From Candidatus Woesearchaeota archaeon (GTDB taxonomy: Archaea > Nanobdellota > Nanobdellia > Woesearchaeales > WJKL01), in NCBI GenBank assembly GCA_014729145.1, contig WJKL01000032.1:1-23201 (forward strand): 23,201 nucleotides of DNA, given 5' to 3'. Below the pieces are notes generated by a model. That model was not told where the DNA came from and did no database searches. It saw nothing but the letters and a program-made list of their open reading frames with translations. The position numbers were made by a program, and so were the translations under genes. This document shows positions 7,351-14,818 of the stretch, in pieces. The number at the start of each line of letters is the position of its first letter. The stretch's first letter is position 1.

Positions 7351-7816
7351 GAAAACAGTTGTAAAGGGGCTGGTTGGAGTTCTTGAAGAAGAGCTTGAAA
7401 ACCTAAAGGAATCTTTTAATTTTTCTAGACAGACAGTCATAGACGCTCCAGGAGCTATGCAGTCTCAGCATGACACAACAGGAAAAGAAGCATCATGGCT
7501 TGCTGACGGCACCGCTACAAGAATAGGGGAAATAGAACAGGCAATATATGATATACAGAATATAAACTATCCAGAACCAAATGGAAGAGTTTTGCTTGGC
7601 TCTGTTGTTATGTTAAAAAATCTAAATAATGATTTACAAGCACATTATTTTATTGGACCATCAGAAGGAGGAACTACAGTAGACATAAATGGAATTGAAC
7701 TTACCATTATAACGCCAGTGGCACCTATTACTCAGGCCATGTTTGGCAAGTATCCAGGGGAAGAGTTTGAGATTCCTGGAAAAGACGTAAAATATAAAAT
7801 CGAAGATATCGGCTAA
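7337..7816 (+). CDS. Bacterial-type GreA/GreB-like protein
   Basis: The protein has about 159 residues from ATG 7337, preferred because GGAGATGA (7324-7331) is 5 nt upstream; in-frame ATGs at 7322, 7328 and 7331 lack such a site. The N-terminal half is helical and carries TTGKEASWLADGTATRIGEI, resembling the E-(A/S)-SYLA-xG region of bacterial 'GreAB-family' proteins. The C-terminal half is a GreA_GreB FKBP-like domain: VLLGSVVML, HYFIGPSEGG, ELTIITPVAPITQAMFGKY, PGEEFEI, and a final KYKIEDI strand. Archaea normally use TFS for transcript cleavage, so this bacterial-type factor is unusual. The typical acidic GreA tip (GDLKEN) is not present, so cleavage stimulation is uncertain. It overlaps the CYTH gene by 14 nt and sits 4 nt before the Lrp-like gene. 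Confidence 0.75.
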   Translation: MNLNRKTVVKGLVGVLEEELENLKESFNFSRQTVIDAPGAMQSQHDTTGKEASWLADGTATRIGEIEQAIYDIQNINYPEPNGRVLLGSVVMLKNLNNDLQAHYFIGPSEGGTTVDINGIELTIITPVAPITQAMFGKYPGEEFEIPGKDVKYKIEDIG

Positions 7817-7820
7817 AAAA

Positions 7821-8276
7821 ATGAATCCAAAAGATCTGAAGATAATATCTCATCTGAGACAGAACGCTCGAATGTCTCTGACCAAGATGAGCAGAAAGAT
7901 TCAAATCCCAGTCTCCACAATCTTCGATCGATTAAAGGAAAGCGAGAACAAGCTTATCAAGAAACACACAACCCTATTGGATTTTGACAAACTAGGTTAT
8001 GGTGCAAGAGCCAATATCAATATAAAAGTAGACAGAGAAGATAAAGAGTCTCTTAAGGAATTTCTTTTGAAGAACCAGTCAATAAATTCTGTATATAAAA
8101 TAAATAATGGATATGATTTTATGCTTGAAGGTATCTTTAAGCAGATTAAAGACATGGAAGAATTTTTGGATAATCTAGAGGAAAGATTTAAGATACTAGA
8201 TAAAAAAGCCTATTTCATAATAGAAGATGTAAAAAGAGAAGCATTTATGTCAAATGCTGATCTTATTTTTGAATAA
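7821..8276 (+). CDS. Lrp/AsnC-like winged-helix regulator 1
   Basis: This 151-residue protein has an N-terminal winged helix (about residues 1-60) of Lrp/AsnC type: DLKIISHLRQNARMSLTKMS, then IPVSTIFDRLK as the recognition helix and IIKKHTTLLDFDKLGYG as the wing and linker. The C-terminal part (about 65-150) is a shortened effector-like alpha/beta domain (ANINIKVDRED, then SVYKINNGYDFMLEGIF). It is the fourth gene of the operon starting at 5885, four nucleotides after the Gre-like stop, so it likely regulates this operon or its neighbours. A paralog with the same layout follows. Confidence 0.8.
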   Translation: MNPKDLKIISHLRQNARMSLTKMSRKIQIPVSTIFDRLKESENKLIKKHTTLLDFDKLGYGARANINIKVDREDKESLKEFLLKNQSINSVYKINNGYDFMLEGIFKQIKDMEEFLDNLEERFKILDKKAYFIIEDVKREAFMSNADLIFE

Positions 8277-8320
8277 TTTCTTGTTTTATCCAGAAGATTT
8301 TCAGGATTATCTAAGCAAGG

Positions 8321-8330
8321 CATATAAATC
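8321..8330 (+). promoter_or_regulatory. TATA box, leaderless promoter of the second Lrp-like gene
   Basis: CATATAAATC is centred about 25 nt before the ATG at 8351. The nucleotides just upstream (8294-8305) contain AAGATTTTCAGG, which recurs upstream of the glycerate kinase operon. Confidence 0.5.
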
Positions 8331-8350
8331 AAATTGTTTCTATATATTTT

Positions 8351-8779
8351 ATGCTAAAAGAAAAGGAAAAAGTATTATTAAGGCACTTGAGAGAGAATTC
8401 AAGAAAATCATTAGCAAAGATAAGCAGTGAAACAGATATACCTGTTTCTACGCTATTTGACAGTTTGAAAAAGATGGAGTCAAGCATAATAGTCAAACAC
8501 TGCTCAATACTTGATTTCACGAAGATGGGTTTTGGTTTCAGGTCTAATATGGTCATAAAATCAAGAAAAAAGAAAGAGTTAAGGGCCTGGTTGCTACAAC
8601 ATCCTAACATAAATCTTTTTTATTCTTTAATTGATTTCTACGATTTCTTCGTCCAATGCATTTTTCGTGACCTAAAAGAACTTACAAAATTCAGAGAAGA
8701 GCTTGAAAACTTTGAAATAGAAAGCCTAAAAGAACATTTAATCACAGAAGAGCTGAAAAAAGAAGGATTCCAGCTGTAA
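8351..8779 (+). CDS. Lrp/AsnC-like winged-helix regulator 2 (paralog of the preceding)
   Basis: This 142-residue protein has the same architecture as the gene at 7821: KVLLRHLRENSRKSLAKIS, IPVSTLFDSLKK as the recognition helix, IVKHCSILDFTKMGFGFRSN, and a divergent C-terminal domain (YDFFVQCIF corresponds to YDFMLEGIF of the first). The shared 'IPVST(I/L)FD' core and the near-identical turn spacing mark a tandem duplication. Unlike its neighbour it has its own leaderless promoter. The two may form heteromers or recognise related sites. The AAGATTTTC elements upstream of this gene and of the glycerate kinase operon are possible targets, but this is unproven. Confidence 0.8.
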   Translation: MLKEKEKVLLRHLRENSRKSLAKISSETDIPVSTLFDSLKKMESSIIVKHCSILDFTKMGFGFRSNMVIKSRKKKELRAWLLQHPNINLFYSLIDFYDFFVQCIFRDLKELTKFREELENFEIESLKEHLITEELKKEGFQL

Positions 8780-8798
8780 TATTTCCGATATTTTTTTG

Positions 8799-8842
8799 AT
8801 TCTCGAAAGATTTTCTGAAACATTCAAAACATTAACGAGAAT
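8799..8842. promoter_or_regulatory. Inverted repeat upstream of the glycerate kinase operon
   Basis: ATTCTCG (8799-8805) and CGAGAAT (8836-8842) form a 7-bp inverted repeat separated by 30 nt. It contains AAGATTTTCTGA (8807-8818), similar to the element before the second Lrp-like gene. It lies just upstream of the TATA box at 8856, a position suited to a regulator site or a distal hairpin. Confidence 0.3.
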
Positions 8843-8855
8843 TCTTGCGTAAGTG

Positions 8856-8864
8856 CTATTAAAA
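8856..8864 (+). promoter_or_regulatory. TATA box of the glycerate kinase operon (leaderless)
   Basis: CTATTAAAA is centred about 25 nt before the ATG at 8885, consistent with leaderless transcription; no Shine-Dalgarno site precedes that ATG. Confidence 0.45.
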
Positions 8865-8884
8865 AAGAAGACTAATATTTTTCT

Positions 8885-10045
8885 ATGAAGATAGCAATAA
8901 TGCCTGATTCATTTAAGGAAGGACCAGATGCACATTATGTTGCAAATAGTATAGAAGAAGGAATCTTATCTATTGATGATACTATAGAAACAGCAAAGAT
9001 ACCTGTTTCAGATGGAGGAGATGGTTTGGCTAATAGACTTATTCATGCTTCTTCAGGAAGATTCAAGACAGTAAAGGCTACAGGGCCTTTAGGAGATGAG
9101 ATAGAAACACAATATGGTATAATTGACAATACAGGTATAGCTTTGATAGAATCTGCACTTACATGCGGTATTTCTTTAGTTCCTAAAGAAAAAAGAGATC
9201 CGACAATTGCTACAAGTTATGGTCTTGGAACAGTCATCAATAAAGTTATTGAAGATGGATACAGAGAAATTATCATAGGACTTGGAGGATCAGCAACAAA
9301 TGATGCTGGAGCAGGAATGCTTCAGTCATTAGGAGTAAGTCTTAAGGATAAAGAAGAAAACGAATTACCTGTGGGCGGACTTGCTTTAAAAAAGATAAAA
9401 CACATAGATGCATCAAGATTATATGAAAAGCTCCCTTCCAATTTAAAGATTAAAGTAGCCTGCAACCCCTCTAGTGTTCTTTGCGGTCCAAAAAGTACAA
9501 GCCTCGTTTATTCAAAGCAAAAAGGAGCAACAGAAGAACAATCATACAAATTAGATGAAGCTCTTTTCAAATTTGGAGTAGCTACTTACAAATATACAGG
9601 AGAAGATATAAGATATGCGCCGGGTTCAGGTGGTGCAGGGGGTATTGGAGCAGCATTAAAAGCTTATCTTGGAGCAGATCTTGTACATTCTATTGAAGTT
9701 GTAAAACAATATCTTCCTATAGAAGAAAACATAAGAAAATCTGATTTTGTAATTAGTGCAGAAGGAAGATTTGATGAAAGAAGTGTTAAAGGAAAGATTG
9801 TTGGAGAGATAGCAAGAATATCAAAAAAGCACAACAAACCTTTCTTTGTCTTATATGGACAAAGTCCAGAAAAATTAGACTTTTCTTACGATCTTATAGA
9901 CGGGGCTTTTTGTATAGTTAATGAGCCATCTAACTTAGAAAATGCAGTGCAATCTACATTACCAAATCTAAGAAGAACATCTGCTATGTTAACTAAATCA
10001 ATTTTGAGATTTAGTGGAGGTTACAATGAAAACATCAGATCTTGA
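8885..10045 (+). CDS. Glycerate kinase, type I (GarK/GlxK-like)
   Basis: This 386-residue protein matches bacterial-type glycerate 2-kinases (about 380 residues), which phosphorylate D-glycerate to 2-phosphoglycerate for entry into glycolysis or gluconeogenesis. Visible family segments are the start MKIAIMPDSFKEG, VSDGGDG (about 43-49), the glycine-rich IIGLGGSATNDAGAGML (about 136-152), SKQKGATEEQ (about 211-220), GSGGAGGIGAAL, and a SAEGRFDERS motif near residue 300. One position is odd: where the family usually has CDVxNPLxGP this protein reads CNPSSVLCGP, losing an otherwise conserved Asp and Asn; the consequence for activity is unknown. Many archaea use the unrelated type II kinase, so lateral transfer from bacteria is possible. 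Its 3' end overlaps the next gene's ribosome-binding site and start. Confidence 0.85.
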   Translation: MKIAIMPDSFKEGPDAHYVANSIEEGILSIDDTIETAKIPVSDGGDGLANRLIHASSGRFKTVKATGPLGDEIETQYGIIDNTGIALIESALTCGISLVPKEKRDPTIATSYGLGTVINKVIEDGYREIIIGLGGSATNDAGAGMLQSLGVSLKDKEENELPVGGLALKKIKHIDASRLYEKLPSNLKIKVACNPSSVLCGPKSTSLVYSKQKGATEEQSYKLDEALFKFGVATYKYTGEDIRYAPGSGGAGGIGAALKAYLGADLVHSIEVVKQYLPIEENIRKSDFVISAEGRFDERSVKGKIVGEIARISKKHNKPFFVLYGQSPEKLDFSYDLIDGAFCIVNEPSNLENAVQSTLPNLRRTSAMLTKSILRFSGGYNENIRS

Positions 10046-11213
10046 ATCTAGAATAAATGATATGGAAACTTTTACAAGATTATGTAAAGAAAATGGAATA
10101 CTCAATCCAGAAATTTACAAAGATAAATCTGGAAGAGACACCCTTGTAAACTCTACAAAAGAAAATAAAAAATATGCACCTAATATGCTTGGACTTGATA
10201 GTTTTAAGTTATTTTACTTTGAAGGAAAAGTGATTGTAGATTCAAAAGATTTTAGATCTTTAAAGAAAAAGATTGCAAAAAGATTAGATCGCGAAAAAAT
10301 TGACGCTATAACACAAGATTATCATAGTATTAATAATGAGATAAGATCTTTCAGCAATAGATTATCTGGAGAAGAGGCAGGTTCACTTGAATTCGATGAG
10401 TTAGTTGCAAGAGTAGATGAATTTATCCAGCTTCGTAAAGAAAAAGGAAAGATTAGCGAGATGTATAATATCTCAATGCGTACATTGACAGAGAAATTAG
10501 CAGATATTTTCTCTAAATGTACAGGCAACTACAATTTTAAAAATTCAAATTTTGCTTTTGCAGGGTATTCAGGAGAGTTTGGAGAATCTGCAAAGTCAAT
10601 GTTTGTAAGCAAAGGACTTAATCTGTTTTTAACACCTACTGAAGAATTGCTTGAAGTAAGGAGAGTTAAAGAGTTAAACAGATTAAAACAAAAGCAAGAA
10701 ATAGGAGATTTTGTTGAACCTTTTATGGAATTTTATAGAAACTTTTTCAATCTAGATTATGTAAATTTAGCAGAAGAACCAAAAAACACAAGTGATTTGT
10801 TAGAAACATTAGCAGAATTTAAACCATCTTCTGTTTATATAGACCATAAAAAGATTGCAAAAGAAAAACAAGAATTTTTTACATATCTACTTTATGCTTT
10901 GCCAAATGGTAAGAAGTATTTGATAGAAGAGCTTGGTTTTATCTCACAAAGATTAGAAGAATGTTCTTATAACCAAAGCTGGGATAGACAGACATGGACA
11001 AGAGCAAATCTTGGAATAAAACCAATTCTAAATAGGTTAAATTCCATAGCAAAAGAACAAGGCATAGATGAAACTATAGAAAATATGCATTACAAATCTT
11101 TTGCAGGTTTTGTTCAAAAAATTAAATTTGAAAAAAATCTGTTGACAGAAACAAAATATGCAGGATTAAAAGAAGATGATTTATATAAAAAACCAACTTT
11201 AGTGGAGGTATAA
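10026..11213 (+). CDS. Unknown helical protein in the glycerate kinase operon
   Basis: The protein has about 395 residues from ATG 10026, chosen because GGAGGT (10016-10021) is directly upstream; an in-frame GTG at 10014 overlaps that site. It is mostly helical, soluble, and has no signal peptide. Residues ~300-380 (GFISQRLEECSYNQSWDRQTW, continued by a short helix and GIKPILNRLNSIAKEQGID) faintly recall the segment that precedes the mobile domain in PEP-utilizing enzyme-like proteins. This is weak pattern recognition. No catalytic motif is certain. It overlaps glycerate kinase by 20 nt and is 3 nt from the metallo-beta-lactamase gene, so the three are probably expressed together. Function unknown. 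Confidence 0.7.
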   Translation: MKTSDLESRINDMETFTRLCKENGILNPEIYKDKSGRDTLVNSTKENKKYAPNMLGLDSFKLFYFEGKVIVDSKDFRSLKKKIAKRLDREKIDAITQDYHSINNEIRSFSNRLSGEEAGSLEFDELVARVDEFIQLRKEKGKISEMYNISMRTLTEKLADIFSKCTGNYNFKNSNFAFAGYSGEFGESAKSMFVSKGLNLFLTPTEELLEVRRVKELNRLKQKQEIGDFVEPFMEFYRNFFNLDYVNLAEEPKNTSDLLETLAEFKPSSVYIDHKKIAKEKQEFFTYLLYALPNGKKYLIEELGFISQRLEECSYNQSWDRQTWTRANLGIKPILNRLNSIAKEQGIDETIENMHYKSFAGFVQKIKFEKNLLTETKYAGLKEDDLYKKPTLVEV

Positions 11214-11216
11214 AAG

Positions 11217-11876
11217 ATGAAAATAACAAAATATGTGCACTCAACTTTTGAATTGGAGATGGGTGATAAGAGGATTTTGATAGATCCGGGAAAGTACAAT
11301 TTTGGAGGAGGAAGATTTGATTTAGATTATCTAAAAAAAGAAGATCTGAATGATGCAGATATAATCTTGCTTTCTCATAGTCATGGAGACCACTATGATG
11401 CAGATGTAATAACAAATCTTTATGAAAAAAGCAACCCCGTGATTATATCTAATGAAGAAGTAGGAAAGGATCTTCAAGAAAGAAACATAGAACACATTGT
11501 ATTAAAACCAGGAGAAAAGACAGAAGTAGACAATATAAGTGTTGGAGCAACCTATTGCGACCATAAGGTACCTTGTGTAGGGTTTTTATTGAATGATGGG
11601 AATCAAACAGCTTATTTTGTAGCAGACAGCCTCTACAAAGAATCTAATCAAAAAGCAGATGTTTTATTTGTGCCTATTGGAAACAGAGATGTAGTCATGA
11701 GTCCAACAGATGCAGCAAAGTTTACATCTGAGATTGAACCCAATCTTGTAATTCCTATGCACTATGAAAGTCCAAAAGACCAGACAATGCCTGTTGATTT
11801 TGAGATAGCAATGCAAAAAATAAGATCTAACACAGAAATAAAATCTATGGAATATAAGGAAACAATTAATTTTTAA
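11217..11876 (+). CDS. Metallo-beta-lactamase-fold hydrolase (UPF0173-like)
   Basis: This 219-residue protein has the full metal-binding signature of the family: SHSHGDHYD at about residues 53-61 (HxHxDH), a further aspartate in FVADS near residue 140, and a histidine in IPMHYES near 182. The early LIDPGKYNFGG and the conserved CDHKVPCVGFLL segment match the short L-ascorbate-6-phosphate lactonase-like/UPF0173 branch. The substrate is unknown. It is the last gene of the glycerate kinase operon, 3 nt after the preceding stop, with GGAGGT just upstream of the ATG at 11217. A role in freeing or trimming sugar-acid intermediates would fit the context but is inference. Confidence 0.85.
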   Translation: MKITKYVHSTFELEMGDKRILIDPGKYNFGGGRFDLDYLKKEDLNDADIILLSHSHGDHYDADVITNLYEKSNPVIISNEEVGKDLQERNIEHIVLKPGEKTEVDNISVGATYCDHKVPCVGFLLNDGNQTAYFVADSLYKESNQKADVLFVPIGNRDVVMSPTDAAKFTSEIEPNLVIPMHYESPKDQTMPVDFEIAMQKIRSNTEIKSMEYKETINF

Positions 11877-11892
11877 TTTTTTTATTTCTTTT
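11871..11892 (+). terminator. T-rich terminator between convergent operons
   Basis: The plus strand carries several T-tracts (TTTTAATTTTTTTATTTCTT) immediately at and after the stop of the metallo-beta-lactamase gene, as in intrinsic archaeal termination on oligo-T. The converging rps7 ends at 11891. Confidence 0.45.
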
Positions 11893-12487
11893 ATCTACTA
11901 GCATCTGCCTGTCTTTCTAATTCAAGCTTTTTCTTTATAGCAGCAGAATCATTTGAAAGCTTATAAGCATTGATTATCTCGTCTGCAAGGCAGTCTTCGA
12001 TCTTTTTCTTGGAGCCGAATGCTTTCTGGTATGCTCCTTGGGTAAAGAACCTAAGTGCAATATCTATCCTTCTTTGGGGAGCACATTCAACCGCTTTTGG
12101 ATATCTTGCTCCTCCGTATTCAATAGTTATTATTTCTTCCCTTGGAGCTGCATTTTCCAAAGCTTTTACAAATACCATCACAGGGTTTTCTTTTGTAACA
12201 GCTTCAATCTTATTAAAAGCATCTCTTACTATATTGTATGCGTGGTTTGCCTTTCCAGTAATATGTCCCGAAGACCTAAAATGCTTCTTTGATTTATGGC
12301 CCGGCACCATTATCTTGTTTATCAGCCTTTCAACAATAAAAACATCAGATTTGTGGAACCTTTCTCCTGCATATTTTGCTCCTGTCTTTGGAAGTATCTT
12401 GGGCTCAAGGTTGATATAATTTATCAGTCCTTTGTCTTTTATCTTTATCTCTTCAGTTCCCCATTTATTAAAAGCTTTTATCTCCAT
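11891..12487 (-). CDS. rps7: Ribosomal protein uS7
   Basis: This 198-residue archaeal uS7 binds the 3' major domain of 16S rRNA and organises the head of the small subunit. The recognisable core includes KSDVFIVERLINKIM, GKANHAYNIVRDAF, NPVMVFVKALENAAPREEI, GGARYPKAVECAPQRRIDIALRFF and the closing Lys/Glu-rich tail. It is of normal archaeal length. It starts at ATG 12487, one nucleotide after the rps12 stop codon, so the pair forms the classic S12-S7 unit, here without EF2 directly following. Confidence 0.97.
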   Translation of the reverse strand: MEIKAFNKWGTEEIKIKDKGLINYINLEPKILPKTGAKYAGERFHKSDVFIVERLINKIMVPGHKSKKHFRSSGHITGKANHAYNIVRDAFNKIEAVTKENPVMVFVKALENAAPREEIITIEYGGARYPKAVECAPQRRIDIALRFFTQGAYQKAFGSKKKIEDCLADEIINAYKLSNDSAAIKKKLELERQADASR

Positions 12488-12488
12488 T

Positions 12489-12926
12489 TTATCTTCTGGC
12501 CTTCTCTATCTTTCCTTTTAATAATGCATTTAAACTTTGATCATTGACCTTTATCACACACCATCTGACTCCTGGGATATCTCCTTTTGCTCTTCCCATC
12601 TTTCCTCCGATGCATTCAATAGTGACCTCATCGTGCTCATCTATCAGTTTTGTTGCGCCGTCTCCAGGACAGAAAGCAGTTACTTGTTTTCCGTTCTTGA
12701 TAAGCTGCACCCTTACGCATTTTCTCATAGCTGAGTTTGGCTGTTTTGCCTCAAGCTGTACCTTTTCCAGCACAATACCTTTTGCTTGAGAGCTTCCTTC
12801 TAATGGATCAGCTTTTTGCTTTAGGTTAAGCTTCTTTCTTTTGTATTTAGGAGAGAGCCATCTGTCTTTTTTCCTTCTTTTCTTGAGCTTTCTTGCAGCT
12901 CCCAATCCTTTTGCTTTCTTTGACAT
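12489..12926 (-). CDS. rps12: Ribosomal protein uS12
   Basis: This 145-residue archaeal uS12 sits at the decoding centre and contacts the codon-anticodon helix. The diagnostic KQPNSAMRKCVRVQLIKNG segment (residues ~60-78), FCPGDGA and the basic N-terminal extension (LGAARKLKKRRKKDRW) are present. Its own promoter lies in the 66-nt gap after the NusA-like gene, so S12-S7 can be transcribed separately from the polymerase operon. Confidence 0.97.
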   Translation of the reverse strand: MSKKAKGLGAARKLKKRRKKDRWLSPKYKRKKLNLKQKADPLEGSSQAKGIVLEKVQLEAKQPNSAMRKCVRVQLIKNGKQVTAFCPGDGATKLIDEHDEVTIECIGGKMGRAKGDIPGVRWCVIKVNDQSLNALLKGKIEKARR

Positions 12927-12952
12927 TTTAGTTTGTTATTTGGATTAAATAT

Positions 12953-12964
12953 TGATTTAAAAAG
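12953..12964 (-). promoter_or_regulatory. TATA box for rps12-rps7
   Basis: Minus-strand CTTTTTAAATCA is centred about 32 nt upstream of the rps12 ATG at 12926, predicting a leader of only a few nucleotides. A T-rich stretch just before it may also end transcripts from the upstream operon. Confidence 0.5.
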
Positions 12965-12992
12965 CTTTCGAAAAAATAACTTTTTTCAAAAA

Positions 12993-13427
12993 CTAAGACT
13001 GTGAAACCTTTAATTCTTCGATATCAAAATATCTTTTAACTACCTCTTCATAATTTCTTAGGTTAGATGCTTCTCTTCCGATCAAATAACCCCTTGTCTT
13101 ATTGTCAATGGGAACTATTGTTACAATGCCTTCATTTTCTGATATTTCTTTTGCCTTGAGCGGATAGATAACATTCTTTACAAATTCAATCAGGTCATCA
13201 CTTTGTTCTATGATCTTCACTTTCTTGTTGAGCAGTTTTTCCAGCTTCTTTATATTTGCTCCTTTCTTTCCTACTGCCATGCCTGCTTTTCCTTCATCAA
13301 CGATAAATATCAGCTTTTTATCCTGCTTAAAGCAGTCTTTGGCAGTCACTTTAGTGATTTTCCCAAAGAGAGATATGCACTTCATCGTTTCAATGTCAAG
13401 TTTAATCTTTGCAGCCAACTTATGCAC
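12993..13427 (-). CDS. nusA: Archaeal NusA-like KH-domain protein
   Basis: This 144-residue protein carries two KH-like units with the GKKG turn (AVGKKGANIKKLEKLLNKKV, about 52-71) and a second degenerate turn (LIGREASNLRNYEEV). This is the short archaeal NusA form that lacks the bacterial N-terminal and S1 domains. It is thought to bind RNA during transcription/antitermination. The longest start is GTG at 13427, overlapping the L30e stop by 8 nt; an in-frame TTG at 13418 with GGTG upstream is a possible alternative, giving a slightly shorter protein. Position between L30e and S12 is the conserved archaeal order. Confidence 0.92.
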   Translation of the reverse strand: MHKLAAKIKLDIETMKCISLFGKITKVTAKDCFKQDKKLIFIVDEGKAGMAVGKKGANIKKLEKLLNKKVKIIEQSDDLIEFVKNVIYPLKAKEISENEGIVTIVPIDNKTRGYLIGREASNLRNYEEVVKRYFDIEELKVSQS

Positions 13428-13689
13428 CTTTGTTTACTCCAAATAAAGAAATAGAAAATGGTTTCTTACAGATCATACCTAATTCATCATTCTTTTCCCT
13501 TAGGTTTACAACATCTGCATTTGAAAAATCAGCATAATAATTAACATCCTTTTTTATATCTTCAGGACAGTTGCTTGTTACGTAAACCTTGGCCAGTTTG
13601 CTTTTCTTTAATCCATCTATAACTTCATTGGTGCCTATAACTGCATTTCCTTCTTTTATGGATTTTTTGATTTCTTCTATCGCTCCCAT
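13420..13689 (-). CDS. rpl30e: Ribosomal protein eL30
   Basis: This 89-residue protein of the L7Ae-like fold shows the L30e features IGTNEVIDGLKKSKLAKVYVTSNCP and the closing ISLFGVNKGA. It is a 50S component and part of the conserved rpoA''-L30e-nusA order. Its ATG at 13689 directly abuts the rpoA'' stop (TAGATG), with GGTGA within the end of rpoA'' as the ribosome-binding site, so translation is probably coupled. It is somewhat shorter than typical archaeal L30e (about 95-105). Confidence 0.93.
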   Translation of the reverse strand: MGAIEEIKKSIKEGNAVIGTNEVIDGLKKSKLAKVYVTSNCPEDIKKDVNYYADFSNADVVNLREKNDELGMICKKPFSISLFGVNKGA

Positions 13690-14817
13690 CTATTTCACCT
13701 TTGTGATTAATCCAGGCAGTCCAGTACCTACAGGAACAGGCTGGTTAAGCATAACATTTTCAACAACTGAATTAAGCTGGTCAACTTCACCTGCAAGTGA
13801 AGCATTGATTATATGCTTTATAGGGGTTTCAAACGAAGCTCTTGCCAGAACAGAAGCCTTCTCACTTACAATACCATATCTTGTAATCCCATTTACCTCC
13901 CCGCTGAAGCACATAGTGTCTGCAACCAGCATTACATGTCTCATATCAACATTAAGACCCTGAGCTTCAATAACCTTGTTTACTTCATTTATTATAACTT
14001 GTCTTGCAGCTTCTACACCCAAGACCCCTGCAGTTTCATATATATCATTTGTTGTAGTTCTTGTTCCATCAACTTCTTTTAATTTTAGGATTTTTTTAAG
14101 ATTAGAGCCTGCGCTTATTATTATGAATTCATTATTTCTTTTTACAGGAAGAACCTGTGTTATTCCTTTTATCCCCTGTATATATACATCTTTTATCTTT
14201 TCTTTTATCTTATATACATCTTCCATAGAATCTTCTTTTCCTTTGTGTTTGATCATTATAATATCATCTTTTTTCTTTATTGAGGCTTTTTTGAACTGTT
14301 TTTTTAATGCACTGACCACTTTGCTGTTGATTATCCCTATCTCTTTCATCTTTTCGTCATCAAGCTTTAATTCAATTTTTGAATCGACAATGCTTACAGT
14401 TATATCCACCAATATGTCTTTTAATCTGCTTTCTTTGATAGAAAGTGCAAGCTGCTTAATATTTTTTCCTGTGCTCCATGGTTTTTTAAGGAAAATCTCC
14501 ATCATTGGTGTTTTTATGGTCTTTCTTGCATCAAGGATTTCAATTATCCTCGGAAGCCCAACTGTGATGTTCATCTCTGCAACACCAGCAAAATGAAATG
14601 TATTAAGTGTCATCTGTGTTCCAGGCTCTCCGATAGATTCTGCTCCCACAAGCCCCACAGATTCTCCTGAATTTACTCTCATCTTCCTATATTCATTGAA
14701 TGCTTCTTTTAATACCTTATTTACCCTGGTATCAGACATCCCTTCTGTCTTTTCTTTTATTTCATCCATTATTGATTCTGGAAGCTTGTTTTTATATTTT
14801 CTATAGTTTTTAGCCAT
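13690..14817 (-). CDS. rpoA2: RNA polymerase subunit A'' (Rpo1C)
   Basis: This 375-residue C-terminal part of the largest polymerase subunit carries the bridge-helix-adjacent and jaw regions. It shows GLVGAESIGEPGTQMTLNTFHFAG (trigger loop region, about 56-79), VTVGLPRIIEILDARK-type clamp segments, and a C-terminal LNQPVPVGTGLPGLITK cleft element. Length matches archaeal RpoA'' (about 380-400). It starts at ATG 14817, one nucleotide after the rpoA' stop at 14819, so the two halves of the subunit are made next to each other. Confidence 0.97.
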   Translation of the reverse strand: MAKNYRKYKNKLPESIMDEIKEKTEGMSDTRVNKVLKEAFNEYRKMRVNSGESVGLVGAESIGEPGTQMTLNTFHFAGVAEMNITVGLPRIIEILDARKTIKTPMMEIFLKKPWSTGKNIKQLALSIKESRLKDILVDITVSIVDSKIELKLDDEKMKEIGIINSKVVSALKKQFKKASIKKKDDIIMIKHKGKEDSMEDVYKIKEKIKDVYIQGIKGITQVLPVKRNNEFIIISAGSNLKKILKLKEVDGTRTTTNDIYETAGVLGVEAARQVIINEVNKVIEAQGLNVDMRHVMLVADTMCFSGEVNGITRYGIVSEKASVLARASFETPIKHIINASLAGEVDQLNSVVENVMLNQPVPVGTGLPGLITKVK

Positions 14818-14818
14818 T

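Noticed and set aside
13976..14596. A long plus-strand open frame (206 residues) antisense to rpoA''
   Set aside because: It is hydrophobic low-complexity translation of the antisense strand of a certain polymerase gene, without a start signal; similar frames lie antisense to rpoA' and rpoB''.
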